Made by a program: the position numbers and the translations under genes
The notes under the pieces: model-generated
The model's input: the letters and a program-made list of their open reading frames with translations, nothing else
Database searches by the model: none
Told to the model about the DNA's origin: nothing
In this document: piece after piece, positions 15,923 through 24,008 of the stretch
How the letters are laid out: every line of letters begins with the position of its first letter
Numbering within the stretch: the stretch's first letter is position 1
Source: Saccharicrinis aurantiacus
GTDB taxonomy: Bacteria > Bacteroidota > Bacteroidia > Bacteroidales > Marinilabiliaceae
Direction of reading: 5' to 3'
Assembly (NCBI RefSeq): GCF_001660705.2
Contig: NZ_LYBV02000007.1
Span: 248,001 to 312,000, forward strand
DNA: 64,000 bases

Positions 15923-17290
15923 ATGATGAAAAGAAAACTTATTACAGCTTGCTTTCTTATTATGGCAACGCTGATGAGTGCGCAAAGCAAACCAAAAGCT
16001 TTATTTAATGGAAAAAATCTTAAAGGCTGGGAAGCTTTAAATGGATTTGTTCCTTTTACAGTAGAAGATGGTGTTATTGTTGGGGTTTCTACTAAAGACT
16101 CACCAAGTACTTACCTCGCTACAAAAAAGAAATACACCAACTTTATTCTAGAGTATGAAATTAAAATGGATGCAACCTTAAACGGCGGTGTTCAAATCCG
16201 TTCTCAATATGATAAATCCAAAGGAAAGAACAGTGTTTATGGTCCTCAGGTAGAGGCTGATGATTCACCACGTGGATGGACAGGAGGAATATACGACCAA
16301 TCGAGATATGGTTGGAGATATAATCTAGAATATAATGATGCCGGTCGCAAAGCTTATAAAAATCTTGAGTGGAATAAAATAAAAGTAATTGCTTCTGGTA
16401 ATCGCATTGCTACATGGGTAAATGGTGTTAATTGTGCCAACCTATACGAAGAACAAATAGAAACTGGTTTTATCGCCTTGCAGGTGCATGCAGCCGGAGG
16501 CGCAAAAATAGGACGCAAAACTCGTTGGAGAAATATCACTATTCAAGAGATTCCTGCAGATTATGAATTTGAAACTACTGCTCCTGTTATAAACCACATG
16601 CTTAATGTGATGACAGATGAAGAGAAAGCCAATGGTTGGAAATTTCTTTGGGATGGTAAAAGCTCTGAAGGTTGGAGAGGCGCTAAGCGCGATGATTTTC
16701 CAGCAAAAGGTTGGACTATGAAAGATGGTATACTTACTATTCAAGCCTCAGGGGGTAAGGAAGCTGATAAAATTGGAGATATAGTTACTACCCGTCCTTA
16801 TAAAAACTTCATACTTGAGGTTGATTTTCAAATTACAAAAGGAGCCAATAGTGGTATTAAGTATTTTGTAGATACTGAGCTTAACAAAGGAAAGGGTTCT
16901 GCCATAGGTTGTGAGTTTCAAATATTAGATGATAAGTTTCATCCTGATGCTAAAAAAGGGACTAAGGGTAATAGAACAGTAGGTTCTTTATACGACCTAA
17001 TGACTGCCAATGCTCAGGAGTATATTCCATCTTTATACACTAAAAAATATTGGAACGGCTACAACTGGAACAGAGCCAGAATTGTGGTTAATGGTAATAA
17101 AGTGCAACATTTTTTAAATGGATGTAAGGTTGTAGAATACGAACGTAATACTCAGATGTGGCGTGCCTTGGTTGCCTATAGTAAATACCATAATTGGCCC
17201 AACTTTGGTGAGCAGGAGGAAGGTTTAATCTTATTGCAAGATCATGGTGATGAGGTGAACTTTAAGAACATCAAAATTAAAGAATTGTAA
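15923..17290 (+). CDS. Secreted double DUF1080 (3-keto-disaccharide hydrolase) protein
   Basis: A 455-residue exported protein with signal peptide (residues 1-21, ending LMSAQ). It holds two copies of the DUF1080 / 3-keto-glycoside hydrolase jelly-roll domain: about 26-210 (ALFNGKNLKGWEALNG, NGGVQIRSQ, VYGPQVEADD) and about 230-455 (FLWDGKSSEGWRG, NSGIKYFVD, IGCEFQILDD). Such domains cleave glycosides that have been oxidised at C3 by a Gfo/Idh/MocA-type dehydrogenase, and such a gene starts 30 bp downstream. Conserved acidic/aromatic positions appear intact in both copies. The gene is divergent from the membrane-anchored regulator, which may control it. Domain call is firm; activity and substrate are inferred. 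Confidence 0.9.
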   Translation: MMKRKLITACFLIMATLMSAQSKPKALFNGKNLKGWEALNGFVPFTVEDGVIVGVSTKDSPSTYLATKKKYTNFILEYEIKMDATLNGGVQIRSQYDKSKGKNSVYGPQVEADDSPRGWTGGIYDQSRYGWRYNLEYNDAGRKAYKNLEWNKIKVIASGNRIATWVNGVNCANLYEEQIETGFIALQVHAAGGAKIGRKTRWRNITIQEIPADYEFETTAPVINHMLNVMTDEEKANGWKFLWDGKSSEGWRGAKRDDFPAKGWTMKDGILTIQASGGKEADKIGDIVTTRPYKNFILEVDFQITKGANSGIKYFVDTELNKGKGSAIGCEFQILDDKFHPDAKKGTKGNRTVGSLYDLMTANAQEYIPSLYTKKYWNGYNWNRARIVVNGNKVQHFLNGCKVVEYERNTQMWRALVAYSKYHNWPNFGEQEEGLILLQDHGDEVNFKNIKIKEL

Positions 17291-17320
17291 ACTATCAAAA
17301 GAAGATCTAAACTTTATAAC

Positions 17321-18646
17321 ATGAACTCAAGAAGAAACTTTATAAAATCAACAGTAACAGCTGCGGCCGGTGCTGCAATGTTTAGCTCTGCAAAGAGTTA
17401 TGCACGTGTATTGGGTGCTAACGATATCATTAACTTTGCAATTGTTGGATGCGGAGGTAGAGCACATGGCCTTGCTAAATCAATAGGTTTTGTTGATAAG
17501 GCTAATATTACTTATATCTGTGATGTGGACGGAAAGCGTTTGAATAGCTTTAGCAAGCATTGTAAGGAGCTAAAGTTTAACCCGAAACTAGAGAAAGATT
17601 TTCGCGAGGTTTTTCTAAAAACAGATGTGGATGTTGTGGTAATTGCCACACCAGAACATTACCATGCTCCTATGGCTATATGGGCTATGCAGGCAGGTAA
17701 ACATGTTTATGTTGAAAAACCATGTAGTCATAATCCTTATGAAACAGAACTTTTAATTGCCGTTCAGAAAAAGACTGGTAAACTGTGCCAAATGGGAAAC
17801 CAACAGCGCTCGTCTAAAACATCGGCTATGGCCATTAACGAAATAGGAGAGGGAATCATTGGAGATCCATATATGGCAAAGGCCTTTTATGCTCGCGCTC
17901 GTCAACCTATTGGAGTAGGAAAAAAAGTTCCTGCACCTGAACATTTAGATTGGGATTTATGGCAAGGTCCTGCGCCTCGTGAGCCATACAGAGATAATGT
18001 TCATCCATATAACTGGCATTGGTTCAGAACTTGGGGAACAGGTGAAATACATAACAACGGAACGCATGAGATTGATATTGCACGTTGGGCTTTGGGAGTC
18101 GATTATCCTACCCGAGTAGTTTCAAATGGTGGGCGTTTGGCGCACTCTGGCGATGATTGGGAATGGTTTGATACGCAAATTGCGAGTTATAACTTTGAAG
18201 GAAATAAGCAAATTACCTGGGAAGGATATAGTGCACAAGCCTTTAATCCTGGTGGTGGCCGAGGAACTGTTATTTACGGTTCAAAGGGTGTTATTCAATT
18301 AGATAGAGGGAAGTATGTTTTAATGGATTTAAAGGGTAAAAAACTTAAAACGGAATGGGAAGGTAAGCATAAGGCTGCTACCGATACCAACGATTCTATT
18401 GGTTTTGATATGTTAACTGTTAACCATATGCGCAATTTAGCTGCTGCAGTGGTAAAAGGTGAAAAATTAAATGCACCTATTTACGATGGAGGTATATCAA
18501 CTCAGCTGTGTCATTTAGGAAATATTGCACAAGATGTAAAAGTAAGCATCGATGTAGATCCTAAAACAGGGCGAGTGCTAAAAAATAAGGATGCACAAAA
18601 AATGTGGAAACGAGAATACGAAAAAGGTTGGGAGCCAAAACTATAA
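17321..18646 (+). CDS. Tat-exported Gfo/Idh/MocA oxidoreductase
   Basis: A 441-residue NAD(P)-dependent sugar oxidoreductase-type protein. The N terminus is a twin-arginine signal (NSRRNFIKSTVTAAAGAAMF), so it is exported folded with its cofactor. A Rossmann fold begins at NFAIVGCGGRAHG, the Lys of the VEKPCSHN motif is the usual catalytic residue, and NNGTHEIDIARWALG belongs to the substrate-binding half. It starts 30 bp after the double DUF1080 gene. Together they suggest oxidation of a glycoside at C3 followed by elimination or hydrolysis of the keto-glycoside in the periplasm. A strong hairpin follows the stop. The sugar is unknown. Confidence 0.93.
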   Translation: MNSRRNFIKSTVTAAAGAAMFSSAKSYARVLGANDIINFAIVGCGGRAHGLAKSIGFVDKANITYICDVDGKRLNSFSKHCKELKFNPKLEKDFREVFLKTDVDVVVIATPEHYHAPMAIWAMQAGKHVYVEKPCSHNPYETELLIAVQKKTGKLCQMGNQQRSSKTSAMAINEIGEGIIGDPYMAKAFYARARQPIGVGKKVPAPEHLDWDLWQGPAPREPYRDNVHPYNWHWFRTWGTGEIHNNGTHEIDIARWALGVDYPTRVVSNGGRLAHSGDDWEWFDTQIASYNFEGNKQITWEGYSAQAFNPGGGRGTVIYGSKGVIQLDRGKYVLMDLKGKKLKTEWEGKHKAATDTNDSIGFDMLTVNHMRNLAAAVVKGEKLNAPIYDGGISTQLCHLGNIAQDVKVSIDVDPKTGRVLKNKDAQKMWKREYEKGWEPKL

Positions 18647-18650
18647 TTTT

Positions 18651-18710
18651 TAGATAATCAAGGTGCAACTTGCAATAGCTATAGTATTGCTTTTTGCACC
18701 TTGTTATCTA
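18651..18710. terminator. Long hairpin between the first oxidoreductase and apbE-like gene
   Basis: TAGATAATCAAGGTGCAA at the left pairs with TTGCACCTTGTTATCTA at the right with one bulged base, and inside it GCAATA pairs with TATTGC. The stem is about 17 bp plus an inner stem. It may terminate or attenuate transcription between the two halves of the cluster, but there is no long T run directly after it. Confidence 0.6.
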
Positions 18711-18750
18711 ATAAACTACCCTTTACATCTAACTTATATAGCATCAGAAT

Positions 18751-19539
18751 ATGAATAAAAACGTATTTCATAATAACTTTTTAGCCATGAATACCCGTAT
18801 GGATGTGATCCTATGGGGTGATGCGCAGGAAAAGATGGAATCTGTTTTTTGTTCCATAACTGCATGTGCGGAGCAACTTGAGAAAACCTTGAGTCGGTTC
18901 AACCCTGATGCAGAAACGTATCTATTAAATCAGGCTTTGCTGAAAGGAGCTGCATTTAAAACTAGTGCAGTATTGACTGAGGTACTCGCTAAATGCGAAC
19001 AGTACTTTCAAATGACCAAAGCTTATTTTGATGTGTGTTACCAAAACAGAACGGCAGGTTCTATTTGGCCCATTCAATTTAATGCGGATGGTACATGTAA
19101 GTCTATACAAGCGGGCGTTCAAATTAATTTTGGTGCCATAGGTAAAGGAATCGTATTGCAAGAGGTGGATACCATATTAAAAAATAACTGCATTGAAAAT
19201 GCGCTAATTAGTTTTGGCGAGAGTTCTATATTAACTCGTGGAAAACATCCGCATGGCGAATATTGGCCCTTTGCGTTTCAAAATAATATGGGTATTGACG
19301 CGGTTCTTGAGCTTAACAACGATTGTTTATCAATAAGCGGACTGCATAATGATGCGGCACATATAGTAAATCCAATCAATCAACAATTGATAACTGAACC
19401 ATTAGGTGTTTGCGTGCAAACAGATAATGCAATGGATGCTGAAGTTTTATCAACAACATTAATTGCTGCACCTAAAAACCAGCATGAAGAAATACTGGCT
19501 GCCTTTAATATTATAAAGCTATTGTATTCTGATTCGTAA
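18751..19539 (+). CDS. ApbE-like FAD:protein FMN transferase
   Basis: A 262-residue protein of the ApbE family, which attaches FMN covalently to a Thr/Ser of a partner flavoprotein using FAD and Mg2+. Recognisable blocks are LSRFNPDAETYLLNQ (RFnPdSe motif), INFGAIGKGI (D/N-G-IAKG motif), ISFGESSILTRGKHPHGEYW, HIVNP in place of HIIDP, and AMDAEVLSTTL for the DA-x-ST metal site. Thus Asp is replaced by Asn at two places. There is no signal peptide or lipobox, unlike many periplasmic ApbE proteins. It sits between two Tat-exported oxidoreductases, with 16 bp to the second, yet no obvious FMN-acceptor protein is encoded nearby. Its partner is unknown. Confidence 0.75.
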   Translation: MNKNVFHNNFLAMNTRMDVILWGDAQEKMESVFCSITACAEQLEKTLSRFNPDAETYLLNQALLKGAAFKTSAVLTEVLAKCEQYFQMTKAYFDVCYQNRTAGSIWPIQFNADGTCKSIQAGVQINFGAIGKGIVLQEVDTILKNNCIENALISFGESSILTRGKHPHGEYWPFAFQNNMGIDAVLELNNDCLSISGLHNDAAHIVNPINQQLITEPLGVCVQTDNAMDAEVLSTTLIAAPKNQHEEILAAFNIIKLLYSDS

Positions 19540-19555
19540 AATTAAACTCAAACAA

Positions 19556-20824
19556 ATGAAAAATAGTAGACGCGATTTTATAAAAACTACAGCCTTATTT
19601 GGGGCAGCAGCCGCTTTAAGTGCTACGCCCTTTGGGAGTGCTTTAGCCAGTTCATCTGGTAAAAAAGTAAAGTTGGGAGTAATTGGTACCGGCGGAAGAG
19701 GTCGTTATCTTACTACCCATTTATTTAAACAAACACTCACTTCAGATTATGAAATTGTTGCATTGTGCGATAATTATCAGCCTTCGCTGGATGCTGCAAT
19801 AAAGCTTTGTAAAAATAATAAGGTTACCCCAAAAACTTATACTGATTACCGTCAATTAATAAAGCATTCAGGTGTTGATGGTGTTATAATTGCCACGCCA
19901 CTATTTACGCACGCTCATATAACTATAGATTGCCTAGAAGCAGGAATTCATGTGCTGTGCGAAAAGTCGATGGCGCGTACTTTAGATGATACCAAAGCTA
20001 TGTATGATGCACATATAAAAACGGGTGCAATTTTAATAATAGGTCATCAACGCCTGTTTAATCAGAAGTATCTACATGCAATGGATCAAATTCACAAGGG
20101 AGAATTGGGAGCCATTAATCAAATTAAAGCCCAATGGCATAGAAATAACGATTGGCGCCGAAAAGTACCCAAAGACAAACCTGAATTAGAACGTCAGATA
20201 AATTGGCGTTTGTACAAAGAATATTCTGCCGGATTATATACCGAGTTGATGTCGCATCAATTACAAGTATCCAATTGGGCTTTACAAAAGTTACCCACTT
20301 CGGTTATGAGTATGGGGAGCATCAGTTATTATAAAGATGGCCGAGAGGTACCGGATAATGTAGCCGCTATTTTTGAATACGATGATGGAACGCATTTCTT
20401 ATACGATACTATAACTTCAAATAAATTAGAAGGCTGCGAAGAGCGAATTAATGGTGATTTTGGTACTATGTTTCTCGAAACCAATGTTTATAAACCTGAA
20501 AAACCACCGAAACCAAAACCCGCGCCTGGTATAATGCAGTTGGTTAACGATATTCAAGAGGGCATATTTAAGGAGGTGCCTATTGGCGGTGCAAGTTGGG
20601 CTCCTGAAACGGCATTAAAACACAATGGAGTTGAGATTTATAAAGGACAAGAAGGCGATGGTACCCGCGAGCAATTAGTCAGTTTTATGGGTTTTGTGAA
20701 ACAGCATAAAGCACCAGAATGGTTATTACGCGAAGGCTATAATGCAAGTATCTGGACATTATTAACAGAGCAAGCAATGGAAACAGGAACAAAGGTTACT
20801 TGTCCTGAAAAGTATATAATTTAA
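19556..20824 (+). CDS. Tat-exported Gfo/Idh/MocA oxidoreductase, second copy
   Basis: A 422-residue paralogue class of the oxidoreductase at 17.3-18.6 kb, with a Tat signal (NSRRDFIKTTALFGAAAAL) and Rossmann motif LGVIGTGGRGRY. The usual EKP of this family reads EKS here (CEKSMARTL), keeping the Lys but losing the Pro. YTELMSHQLQVSNWAL lies in the place of the substrate-site helix. A proline/lysine-rich stretch (KPEKPPKPKPAPG) occurs about two thirds along. It is 16 bp downstream of the ApbE-like gene, so the two are cotranscribed. A role in periplasmic sugar oxidation alongside the DUF1080 protein is inferred. Confidence 0.9.
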   Translation: MKNSRRDFIKTTALFGAAAALSATPFGSALASSSGKKVKLGVIGTGGRGRYLTTHLFKQTLTSDYEIVALCDNYQPSLDAAIKLCKNNKVTPKTYTDYRQLIKHSGVDGVIIATPLFTHAHITIDCLEAGIHVLCEKSMARTLDDTKAMYDAHIKTGAILIIGHQRLFNQKYLHAMDQIHKGELGAINQIKAQWHRNNDWRRKVPKDKPELERQINWRLYKEYSAGLYTELMSHQLQVSNWALQKLPTSVMSMGSISYYKDGREVPDNVAAIFEYDDGTHFLYDTITSNKLEGCEERINGDFGTMFLETNVYKPEKPPKPKPAPGIMQLVNDIQEGIFKEVPIGGASWAPETALKHNGVEIYKGQEGDGTREQLVSFMGFVKQHKAPEWLLREGYNASIWTLLTEQAMETGTKVTCPEKYII

Positions 20825-20849
20825 TTGTTCACCTTTTAAAATATCTAAA

Positions 20850-21083
20850 ATGAAGGACATCGTCATAACTGCAAATCGTGTTAAAAAAGAATTAGTAATT
20901 TATCTTGTATTCTTTGTAGTAGCATATATTGCAAATATTTACTCCATCATAAAGTACGAAACTCCATGGAGTGAGTTAGTCACAACAATTGGGTTTGTAA
21001 TAACAATAAGTCTAGTTTTGTACATTGTTACAGGCTTAATCCGAACACTAATCTTCTTAATTAAGAGTGCTATTTCTAGATAA
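20850..21083 (+). CDS. Small two-helix membrane protein, unknown
   Basis: A 77-residue protein with two predicted transmembrane helices (about 14-33 and 45-70) joined by a short loop (YETPWSEL), and a basic N terminus. It begins 25 bp after the second oxidoreductase and ends before a strong inverted repeat, so it is the likely last gene of the cluster. I recognise no family. It might anchor or accompany the exported enzymes, but nothing in the sequence proves it. Confidence 0.6.
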   Translation: MKDIVITANRVKKELVIYLVFFVVAYIANIYSIIKYETPWSELVTTIGFVITISLVLYIVTGLIRTLIFLIKSAISR

Positions 21084-21098
21084 TTAACAATATATAAA

Positions 21099-21171
21099 GT
21101 GAAATATCTTTGTTTTGGTAAATCCTTAAATGTTTTAGGATGAATACTTACTGCAAACAAAGATATTTCAC
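21099..21171. terminator. 17-bp perfect inverted repeat with inner hairpin
   Basis: GTGAAATATCTTTGTTT (21099-21115) pairs perfectly with AAACAAAGATATTTCAC (21155-21171). Inside the loop ATCCTTAAA pairs with TTTTAGGAT. It lies 16 bp after the small membrane gene and could end the oxidoreductase transcript, although no T run follows. It may also be a small mobile palindromic element. The rest of the gap to 21313 shows no gene. Confidence 0.55.
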
Positions 21172-21313
21172 GTTTCTACTTTCATAGGTTTCTCTTTCCC
21201 TCCCTGCTGCCGTATTATCTCAGAATACTTAATTTATGTTGAACACAGATTTTTAGTTACGTGAGTAGTTATTATCTTCGTGCCTTAATTATATTTTAAG
21301 AAATAAGCTTGCT

Positions 21314-22048
21314 ATGAGTGATAGTTTAGTTATTATACCAACCTATAACGAAAAAGAGAATATAGAAGCCATTGTTAAAGCTGTTTATAGCCTACCAAAG
21401 GAATTTCATATTCTTGTAATTGAGGATGGCTCTCCTGATGGAACTGCTGACATTGTAAAGCGACTTCAAAAAGAATATGAAGGAAAACTTCATATGGTTG
21501 AGCGCAAGGGGAAATTAGGTTTAGGAACTGCCTACTTAGCAGGTTTTAAATGGGGAATCGATAAAAAATACGATTATATTTTTGAGATGGATGCCGACTT
21601 CTCGCACCCTCCTGAGAAATTATTGGCCTTGTATGAAGCCTGTGCTAACGGCGCTGATTTAGCCATCGGATCACGATATAAATCAGGCGTTAATGTGGTT
21701 AATTGGGCAATGAGCAGAGTGTTGATGAGTTATTTTGCATCAGTATATGTCCGATTTATAACTGGCATGAAAATAATGGACACCACAGCAGGTTTTAAAT
21801 GTTACAAGCGAACAACTTTAGAAACTATTCCTTTAGATAGAATAAAGTTAAAGGGGTATGCATTTCAAATAGAAATGAAATTTACTACCTGGAAATATGG
21901 CTTTACAATTGAAGAGGTTCCTATTATCTTTACAGATAGACAAGCAGGAGCTTCTAAAATGAGTGGAGGTATTTTTAATGAGGCCGTTTGGGGTGTTATT
22001 AAAATGAAGGTATCAAGCTGGTTCAGAAAATATGACAGAGCAGCTTAG
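21314..22048 (+). CDS. Polyprenol monophosphomannose synthase (GT2, Dpm1-like)
   Basis: A 244-residue family-2 glycosyltransferase. It begins with VIIPTYNEKENIEAIV, has the nucleotide/metal motif EMDADFSHPPEKL, the TTAGFKCY block and a FQIEMKFTTWK stretch, all standard for dolichol/polyprenol-phosphate mannose synthases. There is no C-terminal membrane domain, as in soluble Dpm1-type members. It would transfer mannose (or another hexose) from a nucleotide sugar to a polyprenyl phosphate at the cytoplasmic membrane face. Its position just before dihydroorotase is a common Bacteroidota arrangement, to my knowledge. Confidence 0.92.
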   Translation: MSDSLVIIPTYNEKENIEAIVKAVYSLPKEFHILVIEDGSPDGTADIVKRLQKEYEGKLHMVERKGKLGLGTAYLAGFKWGIDKKYDYIFEMDADFSHPPEKLLALYEACANGADLAIGSRYKSGVNVVNWAMSRVLMSYFASVYVRFITGMKIMDTTAGFKCYKRTTLETIPLDRIKLKGYAFQIEMKFTTWKYGFTIEEVPIIFTDRQAGASKMSGGIFNEAVWGVIKMKVSSWFRKYDRAA

Positions 22049-22091
22049 TATTTTGTAAATTAAAGTTGGTGTAATTATTAAAATTAAAGTT

Positions 22092-23432
22092 ATGAGTACT
22101 GTTTTAATCAAGAATATAAAGATTATTAATGAGGGTAAATCATTCGTTGGTAGTGTATTAATCGAGAATGATATTATTGCACAAGTAGTTGAGGGTAGCA
22201 TTGAGGTTTTAAATGCTGATGAGGTAATTGATGGTACAGGTAAACTTTTAGTTCCAGGAGCTATTGATGATCAAGTTCACTTTAGAGAGCCAGGTTTAAC
22301 TCATAAGGCAGAAATTTACACTGAAGCAAGGGCAGCTGTTGCTGGAGGAATTACTTCTTTCATGGAAATGCCGAATACCAAACCTCAAGCCACAACACAC
22401 GAAGTTCTTGAAGAGAAATATAAAATAGGTGCAGATAGATCTATAGCAAACTATTCTTTTTACCTAGGAGCAACAAATGATAATTTAGAGGAAGTTATAA
22501 AAACGGATCCTAAAAAGGTTTGTGGCGTAAAGGTATTTATGGGATCATCTACAGGGAATATGTTGGTAGATGATGAGGAGACTTTAGGAGAAATTTTTGC
22601 AAAGTGTCCCACCATCATTACCACGCACTGCGAAGATGAAGATACTATTCAAGCCAATATGGCTGCATACAGAGAAAAATATGGTGAAGATGTTCCAACA
22701 GAAATGCACCATTTAATTCGCTCTGAAGAGGCTTGTTACAAATCAAGTAAAAAAGCTTCTGATTTAGCTCGTAAACATGGAGCACGTTTACATATTTTGC
22801 ACTTAACAACAGCAAAAGAGCTTGAACTTTTAGATAAAGATATGCCTTTAGAAGAAAGAAAAATTACGGGTGAAGTTTGTGTACACCACTTATGGTTTAC
22901 CAACGACGATTACAAAAAATATGGTGCCAATATAAAGTGGAATCCAGCAATTAAAACTGAGAAGGATAGAGATGGCTTACGTGCCGGATTGAAGAATGGT
23001 ACACTTGCTGTAGTTGCCACAGATCACGCACCACATACGAAAGAAGAAAAGAAAGGCACTTACTTTAAGGCCCCATCAGGTGGTCCTTTAGTGCAACATG
23101 CCATGGTAGCCATGCTCGAAATGGTAAATCAAGGTGTATTTACATACGAGGAAGTGGTTGATAAGATGAGCCATGCTCCTGCAAACTTATTTAAGGTAAA
23201 GAATAGAGGTTTTATCCGACCAGGATATAAGGCTGATTTGGCTATTATTGAACCGCAAAGTGATTGGATTGTAGCCGAAAGTAATATTTATTCTAAATGT
23301 CAATGGAGTCCTTTTGAAGGTCAGAAATTCTCACATTATGTAAGCCACTGTTTTGTTAACGGGCATTTAGCTTTTCATAATGGTGTATTTAATGATGATA
23401 AAAAAGGAGAAAGACTAGCCTTTAATTATTAG
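22092..23432 (+). CDS. pyrC: Dihydroorotase
   Basis: A 446-residue amidohydrolase catalysing the ring closure of carbamoyl-aspartate in pyrimidine synthesis. The N-terminal metal-binding block reads IDDQVHFREPGLTHKAEI, so the first His of the usual HxH is Gln. GVKVFMGSSTGNM supplies the carbamylated Lys, THCED and HILHLTTAKE give further His ligands and VVATDHAPH gives the catalytic Asp. I recall the Gln variant from other Bacteroidota dihydroorotases, so it is probably a group trait. It lies 43 bp downstream of the GT2 gene and 6 bp before a lipoprotein gene, forming one operon. Confidence 0.93.
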   Translation: MSTVLIKNIKIINEGKSFVGSVLIENDIIAQVVEGSIEVLNADEVIDGTGKLLVPGAIDDQVHFREPGLTHKAEIYTEARAAVAGGITSFMEMPNTKPQATTHEVLEEKYKIGADRSIANYSFYLGATNDNLEEVIKTDPKKVCGVKVFMGSSTGNMLVDDEETLGEIFAKCPTIITTHCEDEDTIQANMAAYREKYGEDVPTEMHHLIRSEEACYKSSKKASDLARKHGARLHILHLTTAKELELLDKDMPLEERKITGEVCVHHLWFTNDDYKKYGANIKWNPAIKTEKDRDGLRAGLKNGTLAVVATDHAPHTKEEKKGTYFKAPSGGPLVQHAMVAMLEMVNQGVFTYEEVVDKMSHAPANLFKVKNRGFIRPGYKADLAIIEPQSDWIVAESNIYSKCQWSPFEGQKFSHYVSHCFVNGHLAFHNGVFNDDKKGERLAFNY

Positions 23433-23438
23433 GTTTTT

Positions 23439-23936
23439 ATGAGGATGAGATATTGTCTGCTAGGTCTACTTTTATTGGTAATTGTTATAAGCTCGTGTAA
23501 TCAACAGCCTGAGTTGAATAGTGATAAAGTATTACTTCCGGAGCACAATGTTGTTTGGGCTGATACTATTATTTACGAGGTGTTACTTACAAACCCAGAC
23601 GAATTAAACGAATGGGAAACAACAAAACTTCAGGGAGTTAATAGTAAAAAGATTGTTGATGATTTGTTTAAGATGGTATATGATGGAGAAAAGAAAGCCT
23701 ATAACTACTATACCAACGAAGAATTGTCGATAAAGCAGGTTGAAGAGATTGAACGGCGAGATGACTATAGCAGAGATAAGTTAGGTAAGTTGCAATTTAC
23801 CGAAACTTGGGAAATGGATTTGGCTAACAAAAAGATGGACAAAAAAGTACTATCTATATTGTTGGCTTATGAGCTTTATAATGATTCAAATGAATTAAGA
23901 GGTTATAAAGCGGCGTTCTATCTAAAGGATTTTTAA
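23439..23936 (+). CDS. Small lipoprotein, unknown function
   Basis: A 165-residue protein with a signal peptide ending in VISSC (lipobox, Cys about residue 20), so it is lipid-anchored. The mature part is charged, with a FKMVYDGEKKAYNYYTNEEL stretch that faintly recalls GldN/PorN-type proteins; this is a weak impression, not a call. It overlaps no other gene, starts 6 bp after pyrC and ends before a clear terminator. In many Bacteroidota a DUF4296 lipoprotein follows pyrC, but I do not see that family's pattern here. Confidence 0.65.
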   Translation: MRMRYCLLGLLLLVIVISSCNQQPELNSDKVLLPEHNVVWADTIIYEVLLTNPDELNEWETTKLQGVNSKKIVDDLFKMVYDGEKKAYNYYTNEELSIKQVEEIERRDDYSRDKLGKLQFTETWEMDLANKKMDKKVLSILLAYELYNDSNELRGYKAAFYLKDF

Positions 23937-23957
23937 GAAGTTTTAATTATAATATGG

Positions 23958-23990
23958 GGCAGTAATTTTAAAAAGTTACTGCCTTTTTTT
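23958..23990. terminator. Rho-independent terminator after the pyrC operon
   Basis: GGCAGTAA (23958-23965) pairs with TTACTGCC (23976-23983), followed by seven T. It lies between the lipoprotein gene (+) and the convergent aspartokinase gene (-). Confidence 0.85.
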
Positions 23991-24008
23991 ATGTCTAGTT
24001 TTAGAGCT

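Noticed and set aside
22092-23432. Inactive dihydroorotase because of the Gln at the first metal-binding His
   Set aside because: All other ligands and the catalytic Asp are intact and I recall the same Gln in other Bacteroidota enzymes, so loss of function is unlikely.
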